From Alloalcanivorax venustensis ISO4 (lineage in GTDB: Bacteria; Pseudomonadota; Gammaproteobacteria; Pseudomonadales; Alcanivoracaceae): a stretch of DNA of 64,000 nucleotides. The stretch's first letter is position 1, and each line of letters opens with the position of its first letter. Both the position numbers and the translations under genes were made by a program. Positions 27,301-34,269 of the stretch are shown here, one piece after another. The notes under the pieces are model-generated. The model was not told where the DNA came from. It worked only from the letters and a program-made list of their open reading frames with translations, and searched no databases. The stretch lies in NCBI RefSeq assembly GCF_015356855.1, contig NZ_ARXR01000003.1, positions 1 through 64,000 of the forward strand. The letters are read 5' to 3'.

Positions 27301-27413
27301 CATGGATTGACGACTTTGCCTTCGTCATCGCCGCACGCACTGATCAACATCAGCCCGAACACCCAAAGGGCAAACGAAACGTACCGCGGCCGAATGTTTA
27401 TTTGTTTATTCAT
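24336..27413 (-). CDS. Large surface lipoprotein with Ig-like (Big_5/SbsA) repeats
   Basis: A 1025-residue lipoprotein. The signal peptide ends in the lipobox ISAC (Cys about residue 27), followed by GDDEG, compatible with outer-membrane sorting. The body is beta-rich, with repeated bacterial Ig-like Big_5 features: 'VVLRFSTTLSD', 'LRMVFNRPLDPATT', 'VILNFNKAIDPAS' and 'IRVIFNRRIDPATV', each followed by an LxPxxxYTLxL-type strand. At least four such units lie near residues 50-145, 180-265, 475-575 and 640-720. The C-terminal part has no motif I recognise. It lies 35 bases downstream of a FadL-type gene and probably acts with it in binding or moving a hydrophobic substrate; no function is established here. 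Confidence 0.8.
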   Translation of the reverse strand: MNKQINIRPRYVSFALWVFGLMLISACGDDEGKVVNPWRASDTLVFAYPYPGQQEVPTSGNVVLRFSTTLSDEVSGDVEDRLRLADDAGNAVPFTPEVINGGRGLVLKPRTSLSPNTHYRLSVSEAGLGRIDDTVFKNFQFHTMGAHAGFADAVGSDGFKILGITPLDPDPLLAGIEDARINDMSTLRMVFNRPLDPATTVYGKQITLVDDQGQLIDASVLLQGRYLILDPRQDLDSVEYTLALSGLRSRDGSLLPEVERQFTPMGTQPRETTVIKVGSLGEQQPDLQSQLTGRPVNQVPLDSFIIGDSAVTELTGSLAADLGFVPDFADAVPLRVPAGTVLRGAPVDVNILGEIPAGIDTGDLQITLLSDANGYLIPNPFSTEATAPRYALLRMDAAMTAEGTIANAALSQNLLNIQVVGLAIVEDGKLVLDAISVVDPDILGLEKAGAQLSFRMESFAGQRNPPMPEPDLRPLELQSWSPGEDFQANTRPGDPVILNFNKAIDPASAFLDGAINVQVNGTSLPPENVSMRVDGATVILEGTGIVEHNQDVEIILTSQLRDTAGNPLSKDYTLDMRLDDLFLPNDNRDSLRAPLVAAVFPGYPCALTDARLIGERSQWRNGRCQGGQGSDPLFPVVGLFREYPIRVIFNRRIDPATVNGDTFFVERRDAGGDWQPVPGHLDVLAQRVEFFPDSPWRDGQLYRYTLRSEPTSPDCGNNAICTLDGAALQTRQLSQSSDTAPAPREGGPDMVNHFVVTGDDQRYTLVSLRSLPTVDVNANLQVDNSEQGATDNNGVIKAPANHLRLELRDTGGVITNANLGCSIGEDCPEKRFAFVSTGALQAGPREYDSAVSINRRLIDDNPDTDDRTTGAVRVSVFPTTLTTTEVFLEARALGLITIGLETGPLVLRLLPEGDSPFIEGYITETEDGPWFSTTFDLLIDAPELEPRLIIELGHDIRSKRVNNVTLEGPLRFVDDGRLILKVSNPDPLTIPANIDLIGIGLASVELEAPPLGVDLTFTFLPVKDF

Positions 27414-27448
27414 CTCTACTCTCCTGAATTCAGCTCCGCCATCGCGGT

Positions 27449-28846
27449 CTAGAATTTGAGTGACAGGGAACCCGAGATGACGTGTATGTCGCCATCCACG
27501 CGAACGGTCTCGTAGGGGTTGGGATTGGTTGGCGAGTTGATGGATGTGAGGTTGAACTCTCTTTCATCAAGCTGCTGGTATTGATAAGCCAGGGACATCA
27601 CAAGGGGCATATTGATTATCGGCGCGCGTTTCAGGCGGTAATCGGCGCCAACACCGACCACGATACGGTCGCTGTCGAGAAAGTTGACATCCTGGGACCG
27701 GGTCGATTGAAGTGGGGAATCCTCGACGGCCACACCCCCATAAAGTTTAAGAGCGTCCGACCACGTGTAACGGACGCCGATGCGGGGAACGGTGGTGTCA
27801 TTAAAGCGCAGCCCAGCCTGGTCCCTGACCGTGTCACCGGCGAATTCACTCTCAAGATCGGACCAATACTGGCGCTCTACAGCCGCAACCAGCTCGAACT
27901 TACCTAAAGGCATCAGCAATCCGATTCCGTATACCTGGGGCTGGAACGTGTCGAGAGTGGCCAGCGCAAGATCAAGGCCCGGCTCGGGTATGACACCGGG
28001 AATCACCACGTTGGCGTCCACGCTGACGTCGTACTCCGACTCCCCTCGATAGAACAACGCCAGCTCCGGTTTAAGCGCGAAAGGCAGGCAGGCGCTCGAA
28101 CCGCACAGCGTATCGCTCAGGTTGACGTTAATGCCCAGCGAGGGCGTCAATGTCGGTTCGGCTTCCAGAGAGAGCTCTTCGGAGTCGGTATTGCCGGACA
28201 GATCGGAGACCGCTTCAAGGCGGGCCTGGGCCGCCAGCGTGAGTCTTGCCGAGGCACCGATATCAACGCCGCGCAGGAGGTTGCTAACCGCCCCACCAAA
28301 AGCGAGATACAAGGGTTGCGACTCAAAACGCAGGAACTGGCCTTCCTGACTGGTATTGGCCGCGAAGGGCAGCGCGTTGGAGGCATACTCATCCACGCCG
28401 ACGTTAATACCAAGATAGATCGGTGTGTCCAAGTCCGCCGCGCCGGCGACACGGGTCTTGATACCAAGAAGCAGTAACTCCGAACTCTGGTCCGTGAGCA
28501 CATCGTTTTCGCGATCGAATGGTGCGGCTCCGCCAAGTGATTCGGCACGCAACTCCTGGTCACCGTGCTGAAAGACCACTGTGAGTTCACCTTCCGGCGA
28601 GCGCGCAAGTGCCGCCGGGTTGTAGTAGGTGGCCCAAGCACCGCTGTGGAAAGCGCTGAACGCCTGGGCCGAGCCGGCGTGAATGGGGCCCAGGCCGTAG
28701 GTGCTTGCTGCATCGCCCGCTCCGGCCATTACCTCGCATGGGAGCAGCACGACTATCAGAACGGCCAAGGCACGACGGACCCGAAGCCCCGCGTTGGGGA
28801 GGAAAAGATATCTGCGGGACTGATGGTGAGACCTGATTATTGTCAT
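27449..28846 (-). CDS. OmpP1/FadL-family outer-membrane transporter
   Basis: A 465-residue outer-membrane beta-barrel of the FadL/TodX type, which passes long-chain fatty acids or hydrocarbons into the cell. The signal peptide has hydrophobic core ALAVLIVVLL and cleavage near EVMA-GAGD. The N-terminal hatch shows the family signature AWATYYNPAALARSPEGELTVVF. The protein ends in Phe (SGSLSLKF), as outer-membrane barrels do. Two cysteines (LCGSSAC) may form a loop disulfide. It is the first gene of a two-gene unit with the Ig-like lipoprotein. A promoter with the 12-mer operator lies upstream. Confidence 0.88.
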   Translation of the reverse strand: MTIIRSHHQSRRYLFLPNAGLRVRRALAVLIVVLLPCEVMAGAGDAASTYGLGPIHAGSAQAFSAFHSGAWATYYNPAALARSPEGELTVVFQHGDQELRAESLGGAAPFDRENDVLTDQSSELLLLGIKTRVAGAADLDTPIYLGINVGVDEYASNALPFAANTSQEGQFLRFESQPLYLAFGGAVSNLLRGVDIGASARLTLAAQARLEAVSDLSGNTDSEELSLEAEPTLTPSLGINVNLSDTLCGSSACLPFALKPELALFYRGESEYDVSVDANVVIPGVIPEPGLDLALATLDTFQPQVYGIGLLMPLGKFELVAAVERQYWSDLESEFAGDTVRDQAGLRFNDTTVPRIGVRYTWSDALKLYGGVAVEDSPLQSTRSQDVNFLDSDRIVVGVGADYRLKRAPIINMPLVMSLAYQYQQLDEREFNLTSINSPTNPNPYETVRVDGDIHVISGSLSLKF

Positions 28847-28895
28847 AGGGAATCATCCTTTTTGTTATTCGGGGGTGGCATTTGGCATGCTTTGT

Positions 28896-28936
28896 TTGGT
28901 CGAACAAACAATGCGCTGGACTTGGTTTTGAGGCAA
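28896..28936 (-). promoter_or_regulatory. Promoter and operator of the FadL-type gene
   Basis: On the minus strand: -35 TTGCCT (28936-28931), 17-base spacer, weak -10 CATTGT (28913-28908). The 12-mer TTGTTCGACCAA (28907-28896; TTGGTCGAACAA on the plus strand) follows immediately, inside the wider dyad GTTTG-N6-CAAAC. The layout equals that of the operon B promoter: operator directly after the -10. Confidence 0.5.
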
Positions 28937-29415
28937 TACGAAAAATTGCTTATCAGTCAATGAAAATTTAAGGTTTTACGGTGTTGTCGTCGCCAGCAGC
29001 CGCCTTCCGCTCCAGCGAAAAGTCGCGCAGTTCGGTGGGTATGGTGCGCTTCTGGCCTTGCCGGTCCCGGTGCGGAGGAAGTCCTCGTGGATCTGGGCCA
29101 CTTTCGGCACCTTGGAGCTGCCCGGCCACTGGCGGCGTGATGCTCCGGTTTCGCGAGCAGCACACGGGCTCGGGACATCGCGCGGACAGTGGTCCTTGAC
29201 CGCTCTGGGGCGCCGTCGTTGGTGCGCTCGGGAGGGTATGGGCGAGCAAGGATCGCCGTCTTCCCGGTGCGTTCGGGGCCTTGGCCACGCCCGGTTACAA
29301 TCGCGGGGCCTCCAGTGCGCTCAAAAATACTATTTTGTTCTGTCGACTGTTGCGGTTCCGAATACGCCATCCGACAGAAACCGCCAGAGAAAATCGACTG
29401 ATTGAGGAGAGACAG
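28937..29415. other. Intergenic stretch with no gene recognised
   Basis: Open frames exist on both strands here (for example 28957-29370 minus), but their translations are Arg/Pro-rich, without a family I recognise or a convincing start, so I do not call a gene. The left 40 bases are AT-rich promoter DNA for the FadL-type gene; from about 28990 the sequence turns abruptly GC-rich. This is where the AT-rich left half of the island ends, so it could hold a decayed gene end or an old recombination joint. The last bases carry the ribosome site GAGGAGA of the next gene. Confidence 0.5.
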
Positions 29416-31056
29416 ATGCGTGGATTAATGATGGACCGGCCTTTGATGATTTCCCAGATCATCGAGTACGCGGCCGGCAGCTATCCAGAGCAGGAGATCG
29501 TGTCCCGGACTCCGGAAGGCGGCCTGCACCGTTACAACTACGAAGATGCGGCCAAGCGTAGCCGCCAGTTGGCCAACGCGCTCAAGTCGCTTGGCGTCCA
29601 GGCAGGGGATCGCATCGCGACGGTGGCCTGGAACACCTATCGGCACTTGGAGCTGTATTACGCGGTCTCCGGTATTGGGGCGATCTGTCACACAATCAAT
29701 CCGCGTCTGCCGGTCGAGCAGTTCGGCTACATCGTCAATCACGCCAAGGATCAGTACATTTTCCTTGATCTGACCTTCGTTCCATTGCTGGAGAAGTTGC
29801 AAGGTCTGTTTGAAGGCGTGAAGGGCTACGTCGTCATGACCGACCGCGCTCATATGCCCGAAACCTCGCTGCCCAACGTGATGTGCTACGAGGAATTGGT
29901 CGGCGAGCAGTCCGATGAAATGGCCTGGCCGGAGTTCGACGAGCACACCGCTTCGTCGCTCTGCTATACCTCCGGCACCACCGGCAATCCCAAGGGGGTG
30001 TTGTACTCGCACCGCTCGACGCTGCTGCACGCCTTCTCGGTGTTGACCATCCCCGGAATGAATCTGGGCGAGGAGAGTGCCGTGCTGCCGGTGGTGCCGA
30101 TGTTCCACGTTAACGCCTGGGGCGTCCCCTACTTCGCGCCAATGGTGGGCGCGAAGATCGTCTTTCCGGGGCCGAAGCTCGATGGCGAGAGCCTGGCCGA
30201 GCTGATTAATAACGAGGGCGTCACCGAGGCCTGGGGTGTGCCCACCGTGTGGCTCGGGCTTCTTGGTCATATGCGTAAGACCGAGCAGAAGTTCACCTCT
30301 CTCAAGCGTGTTCTTATCGGCGGCTCGGCCGCGCCACGGGCGATGATGCGCGAATTCCAGGAGAAGTACGGCGTCGAAGGCTTGCAGGGCTGGGGCATGA
30401 CCGAGATGAGTCCGATCGGCACGGTTTCGATGATCCGTCCCAAGGACGCCGATCTGCCGCTTGATCGGCAGTTCGACATCAAGGCCAAGCAGGGGCGTGC
30501 GGTGTTCGGGGTGGAGATGAAGATCGTCAACGACGACGGTCAAGCGCTGCCGCGGGACGGCAAGTCCTTCGGTGAGCTGCTGGTGCGCGGCCCGGCGATC
30601 ATCAGCGGCTACTACGAAAACCCTGAAGCCAGCGCCAAGGCCTTCGACAGCGAGGGCTGGTTCCGCACCGGCGATGTTTCCAAGATCGACCCCGAAGGCT
30701 ACATGGAGATCGTCGACCGCACCAAGGACGTGATCAAGTCCGGAGGCGAGTGGATCAGTTCCATCGACCTTGAGAACGAAGCGGTGGGCCATCCCGAGAT
30801 CGCCGAGGCAGCGGTCATAGCGGTGCATCATCCGAAATGGGACGAGCGGCCGCTTCTGGTGGTGGTGCGCGAGCCGGACAGCCAGCTCGACAAGCAGGGC
30901 GTGATCGACTATCTGAGCCAGCGGGTCGCGAAATGGTGGCTGCCGGATGACGTGGTATTCGTCGACGAACTGCCGCACGGGGCGACCGGCAAGCTACAGA
31001 AGGCCAAATTGCGCGAGCAGTTCAAGGACTATTCGTTGCCAGAGGTTGGTGGTTAA
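29416..31056 (+). CDS. Medium/long-chain acyl-CoA ligase, AlkK-like
   Basis: A 546-residue ANL ligase closely resembling AlkK, the alkanoate-CoA ligase of the Pseudomonas OCT plasmid alkane pathway: N-terminus [41 protein letters not shown]-loop [44 protein letters not shown] and [14 protein letters not shown]; the C-terminal lysine is in [12 protein letters not shown]. It should convert fatty acids made from alkanes into acyl-CoA in the cytoplasm. The ATG at 29416 has GAGGAGA upstream and matches AlkK's N-terminus; an earlier in-frame ATG at 29281 encodes unrelated sequence. It is followed by the second BtrH-type gene. Confidence 0.92.
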   Translation: MRGLMMDRPLMISQIIEYAAGSYPEQEIVSRTPEGGLHRYNYEDAAKRSRQLANALKSLGVQAGDRIATVAWNTYRHLELYYAVSGIGAICHTINPRLPVEQFGYIVNHAKDQYIFLDLTFVPLLEKLQGLFEGVKGYVVMTDRAHMPETSLPNVMCYEELVGEQSDEMAWPEFDEHTASSLCYTSGTTGNPKGVLYSHRSTLLHAFSVLTIPGMNLGEESAVLPVVPMFHVNAWGVPYFAPMVGAKIVFPGPKLDGESLAELINNEGVTEAWGVPTVWLGLLGHMRKTEQKFTSLKRVLIGGSAAPRAMMREFQEKYGVEGLQGWGMTEMSPIGTVSMIRPKDADLPLDRQFDIKAKQGRAVFGVEMKIVNDDGQALPRDGKSFGELLVRGPAIISGYYENPEASAKAFDSEGWFRTGDVSKIDPEGYMEIVDRTKDVIKSGGEWISSIDLENEAVGHPEIAEAAVIAVHHPKWDERPLLVVVREPDSQLDKQGVIDYLSQRVAKWWLPDDVVFVDELPHGATGKLQKAKLREQFKDYSLPEVGG

Positions 31057-31149
31057 AAAAGGCCTCGATCCGCGCCTCGTCGGCGGAGTGAGCTCGCGGT
31101 ATGCCAACCGGCGTTGGCTCAGGTCTTTGAACACAGCTGGAGTAGTGGA

Positions 31150-32193
31150 ATGAAATGCGTGCAAATCTCCAACTATCCCCACCGGATGGGTGGGCACTGC
31201 GGCTCGGGCGCACTGCGCGACCTGTTGGAATGGGCCGGGCTTGGCTGGGACGGGCCGCCGGGCGAGGGGCTCGTGTTCGGCCTCGGTGGCGGGTTGTCCT
31301 TTATGTATATGAGAGTATCCGAGCTCACGCCTCCCATCTACCTGGTAGGGCGCAACGGTGACATGGAGCTCGACTTCTGCCACCGCCTCGGCATTGAAAC
31401 CGAGCGTCGCCAAACCGACGATCCCGACGAGGGTTGGCGCTGGGTCGCCGACGAAATCGACGCCGGCCGTCCCGTGATGATCTGGGCTGACATCGCCGAG
31501 CTGCCGTATCTCAGGGTACGTTTATCCAACACCCGTCATGACATCGTCGTCATCGGCTACGACGAGAGGCGCGGCGTCGCCCGGGTGGTGGATAACGATC
31601 GCGAGGAGGTGCAGGAAGTCCCCCTAAAAGCTCTGGCGCGAGCTCGTGCCTCCCATGGCTTTCCCGATCCCAATCGCCACGCGACTTACCCGATACGCTT
31701 TCCTGATCGGCTGCCTGAGCTACTGCCGGTGGCGCGCGATGCAGCGGCAAGCGCGGCGCGCAATATGCGCGGCACGGATGCGACGCTGTTCGATCCGGCG
31801 GACCTGCCCGCCGATGGTGTGGTCGCCTCCGGCCTGAAGGGCGTCAATATCTTCGTCGACGATCTGGCCACCTGGGGAGATAGACTGACTGATGACCAGC
31901 TTAACGCATCGCTAAGGGTCTTACCGGTCTTCGTCGAGAAAGCCGGCACAGGCGGTGGCTTGTTCCGCCGCCTCGAAGCGGAATTCTGCGCCGAGGTTGC
32001 CCGCCTCACGGGCGATCGATCCTTTGCCCGTGCCGCCGACGTCCTGCTCGACTGCGCCAACGCCTGGAGCCGTCTTGCTACATATGCCGCCGCCGATCAG
32101 CTTGACTGGCGGGCGCTTGTCGTCCATGCCGAACAACTCCCGTCATCCGAGCAACGCGCGGTGCAGGCGCTGGAGGAGGCGGCAAGCCCGTAG
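31150..32193 (+). CDS. BtrH N-terminal domain protein, copy 2
   Basis: A 347-residue paralogue of the protein at 12351. Probable papain-like triad: C17 (GGHCGSG), H130 (NTRHDIVVIGYD) and D148 or D150 (VVDND). The C-terminal half has the DUF4872-like helical domain (TGGGLFRRLEAEFCAEVARL, compare TGGAGFRTLYADFLEEASARL in copy 1). It is placed between an AlkK-like and a FadD-like ligase gene. As with copy 1, proximity to CoA ligases suggests an acyl-thioester donor substrate. The ATG at 31150 is chosen over an in-frame start at 31114 because the family N-terminus begins a few residues before the Cys motif and CTGGAG precedes it. Confidence 0.75.
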   Translation: MKCVQISNYPHRMGGHCGSGALRDLLEWAGLGWDGPPGEGLVFGLGGGLSFMYMRVSELTPPIYLVGRNGDMELDFCHRLGIETERRQTDDPDEGWRWVADEIDAGRPVMIWADIAELPYLRVRLSNTRHDIVVIGYDERRGVARVVDNDREEVQEVPLKALARARASHGFPDPNRHATYPIRFPDRLPELLPVARDAAASAARNMRGTDATLFDPADLPADGVVASGLKGVNIFVDDLATWGDRLTDDQLNASLRVLPVFVEKAGTGGGLFRRLEAEFCAEVARLTGDRSFARAADVLLDCANAWSRLATYAAADQLDWRALVVHAEQLPSSEQRAVQALEEAASP

Positions 32194-32309
32194 AGTCGGC
32201 GGTGAGCGCCGGCGAGACCCGACCCGCCGCTCGCGGATGCCGTCCATGAACCACAAGGCGAGCGAGCGCGGACTCGGTTGGGGCCAATAAGCTTGGAGGA
32301 ATAGGGTAA

Positions 32310-33929
32310 ATGATCTTACACGAACCTGAACTGATCGAGGCATACTCCGATAAAGGCTACTGGGGTGACAGAACCCTGCTGGATCGCTTTGCCGCCAATC
32401 GTGCCGCCTACCCGGACCGGGAAGCGGTGGTGGATCCACCCAATCGTGACGAGCTGGTCGGCACACCGCCCCAGCGGCTCAGCTGGGCCGAGTTTGGTCG
32501 GGCCGTGGACGCCACCGCCGCCGAGCTGGCACGCCGGGGCTTCGGCAAGGACGACCTACTGGTGGCGCAGTTGCCGAACATCTGGGAGCTGGCCATGCTC
32601 TATCTGGCGGCGGCCAAGGCCGGCGGTCTGCTTTCCGCGTTGCCCCTGCAATGGCGAAGCAAGGATGTGGGCTATGTGAAAGAGATCACCGGCGCCAGAT
32701 TCTACGCCTCGGTGGAAAGCTTCCACGGCTTTGATTACCGGGCCCTGGGGCAGGAGCTGGGCTTCGAGCACTACATTGGTCTGGCGGCGCTGACCGATAT
32801 CGCCCATGGAGATCCGGGCCGGGTCCCGGAGGTGCCGGTGGATGCCAATGACATCTTCACCCTGTGCTGGACTTCGGGCACTGAGTCAAACCCCAAGGGC
32901 TGCCCCATGAGCCACAACAACTGGGAGTACATGACCAACCTGGTGTTCACCACCTGTGGCCTGCGCGAGGGTGACCGTATCCTGTGTGTGGCACCGCTGG
33001 TGAACATGACGGCGGTAGGGGTGAACTACCTCCCCTGGCTGGCGGCGGGGGGCACCCTGGTGCTGCATCACCCGATTACGCCGGAAATCCTGTTGCGCCA
33101 GCTGACCGAGGAGCACATCGAGTACACGATTCTGGTACCGGCAATGCTGAACATGATTGTCAAGCTGCCCAACGTGGACCAGCTGGATCTCTCCAGCGTG
33201 AGGACCATCACCACTGGTTCGGCGCCCCCCTCGGCCTGGTCGATGCAGGAGTTCAAGCGCCGCTGGGGCATCGAGATCGTCAACATCTGGGGCCAGAACG
33301 AGGGCACCAGTCTGGTAGCCGGCCCGGCCGATGTGCCGGACCTGGAGATGCGGGTGGATCACCTGCCCTGGTGGGGCAAGGCAGGAGTCCAATGGCCTTC
33401 CGGCGTCAGCGGGGTCGAGCTGAAAATTCTCGGCGATGAGGATGAGGAGATAACCGAACCAGGTGGCATCGGCGAGCTTTGCTATCGCAGCCCGGGTGTG
33501 TTCGCGGGCTACTTTCAGCGCCCGGATATTACCGCGGCTTCGTTCACTTATGACGGCTTTTTCCGCACCGGCGACCTTTTCATCGTGCGGGATGACAGGC
33601 ACCTAGGGTTCTATGACCGCAAGAAGGACATCGTGATTCGGGGTGGTTACAATATCTCCAGTGTGGAGGTGGAGAACGCGGTGCTGGGCTTCGGCAAGGT
33701 ACGGGACGTCGCGGTCATACCCCAACCGGACGAGATCATGGGCGAGCGGATCTGTATCTGCGTGGTGCCTGTTGACGAGGATAACCCGCCGACCCTGGAG
33801 GAAATCAACGACTACTTGAGGGAGCAGGGCATGAGTGTCTACAAGCTGCCGGAAAAGATGAAACTGATCAACGCCATTCCCCGCAATCCGGTGGGCAAGA
33901 TTCTGAAGAAGGAATTGCGAGCCCTGTAG
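32310..33929 (+). CDS. Acyl-CoA synthetase (AMP-binding)
   Basis: A 539-residue ANL ligase. P-loop LCWTSGTESNPKGCPMSH has ESN in place of the commoner TTG but still fits the family pattern. Other motifs: NIWGQNEGT (A5), GFFRTGDLFIVRDDRHLGFYDRKKDIVIRGGYNISSVEVE (A7-A8) and C-terminal NPVGKILKKELRAL with the catalytic Lys. It resembles cyclohexanecarboxylate- or 2,3-dihydroxybenzoate-AMP-type ligases in general layout; the substrate is uncertain. The start ATG has GGAGGAA upstream. It is 116 bases after the BtrH-type gene, with no clear promoter or gene between. Confidence 0.88.
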   Translation: MILHEPELIEAYSDKGYWGDRTLLDRFAANRAAYPDREAVVDPPNRDELVGTPPQRLSWAEFGRAVDATAAELARRGFGKDDLLVAQLPNIWELAMLYLAAAKAGGLLSALPLQWRSKDVGYVKEITGARFYASVESFHGFDYRALGQELGFEHYIGLAALTDIAHGDPGRVPEVPVDANDIFTLCWTSGTESNPKGCPMSHNNWEYMTNLVFTTCGLREGDRILCVAPLVNMTAVGVNYLPWLAAGGTLVLHHPITPEILLRQLTEEHIEYTILVPAMLNMIVKLPNVDQLDLSSVRTITTGSAPPSAWSMQEFKRRWGIEIVNIWGQNEGTSLVAGPADVPDLEMRVDHLPWWGKAGVQWPSGVSGVELKILGDEDEEITEPGGIGELCYRSPGVFAGYFQRPDITAASFTYDGFFRTGDLFIVRDDRHLGFYDRKKDIVIRGGYNISSVEVENAVLGFGKVRDVAVIPQPDEIMGERICICVVPVDEDNPPTLEEINDYLREQGMSVYKLPEKMKLINAIPRNPVGKILKKELRAL

Positions 33930-33957
33930 CCGGTTCGCCGTCATGCCTCTCATAGGG

Positions 33958-33995
33958 TGTCTCCAAATGACCCCGTATTGTCAAAAAATGACCTC
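33958..33995 (+). promoter_or_regulatory. AraC-type direct-repeat operator, copy 1
   Basis: Two AAATGACC half-sites (33965-33972 and 33986-33993) spaced 21 bases start-to-start, two helical turns, as in AraC-family binding sites. The 38-base block matches the one at 49714-49751 at 31 of 38 positions without gaps. The rest of the intergenic region 33930-34269 holds no gene I can support; the site lies about 275 bases before the next CoA-ligase gene. Confidence 0.65.
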
Positions 33996-34269
33996 GCTAG
34001 GCTGCTGTCACGCAACCATGGTCGGGAACAGATGGTGCTGCTGAAACTTCCACCGTTGCATAGACAGCCGGCTGGCCTAATTGCAACCGCGCATCCTGTG
34101 GGAGGAACTTTTAAGCGTTTCGACAACACCGAAATCGTCGACGAGTTTGAACGGGTTGCGGTCCAGTTTCGCGCGCGTCCGGTTCGGTGGAAACCACGGA
34201 AACGGGCGGGTTACCAACCCCGTCTCGCGCCTGCCATAACAACATAACACCAGTCAGGAGATCTTCGAA

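Noticed and set aside
28957-29370. Minus-strand open frame of 137 codons upstream of the AlkK-like gene
   Set aside because: Arg/Pro-rich translation, no family recognised, overlapping equally open frames on the other strand; treated as intergenic.
29425-30978. Minus-strand frame of 517 codons
   Set aside because: Antisense shadow of the AlkK-like ligase gene, which has all ANL motifs on the plus strand.
33957-34247. Plus-strand frame of 96 codons between two CoA-ligase genes
   Set aside because: It runs through the AraC-type operator, has no ribosome site and no similarity I recognise.
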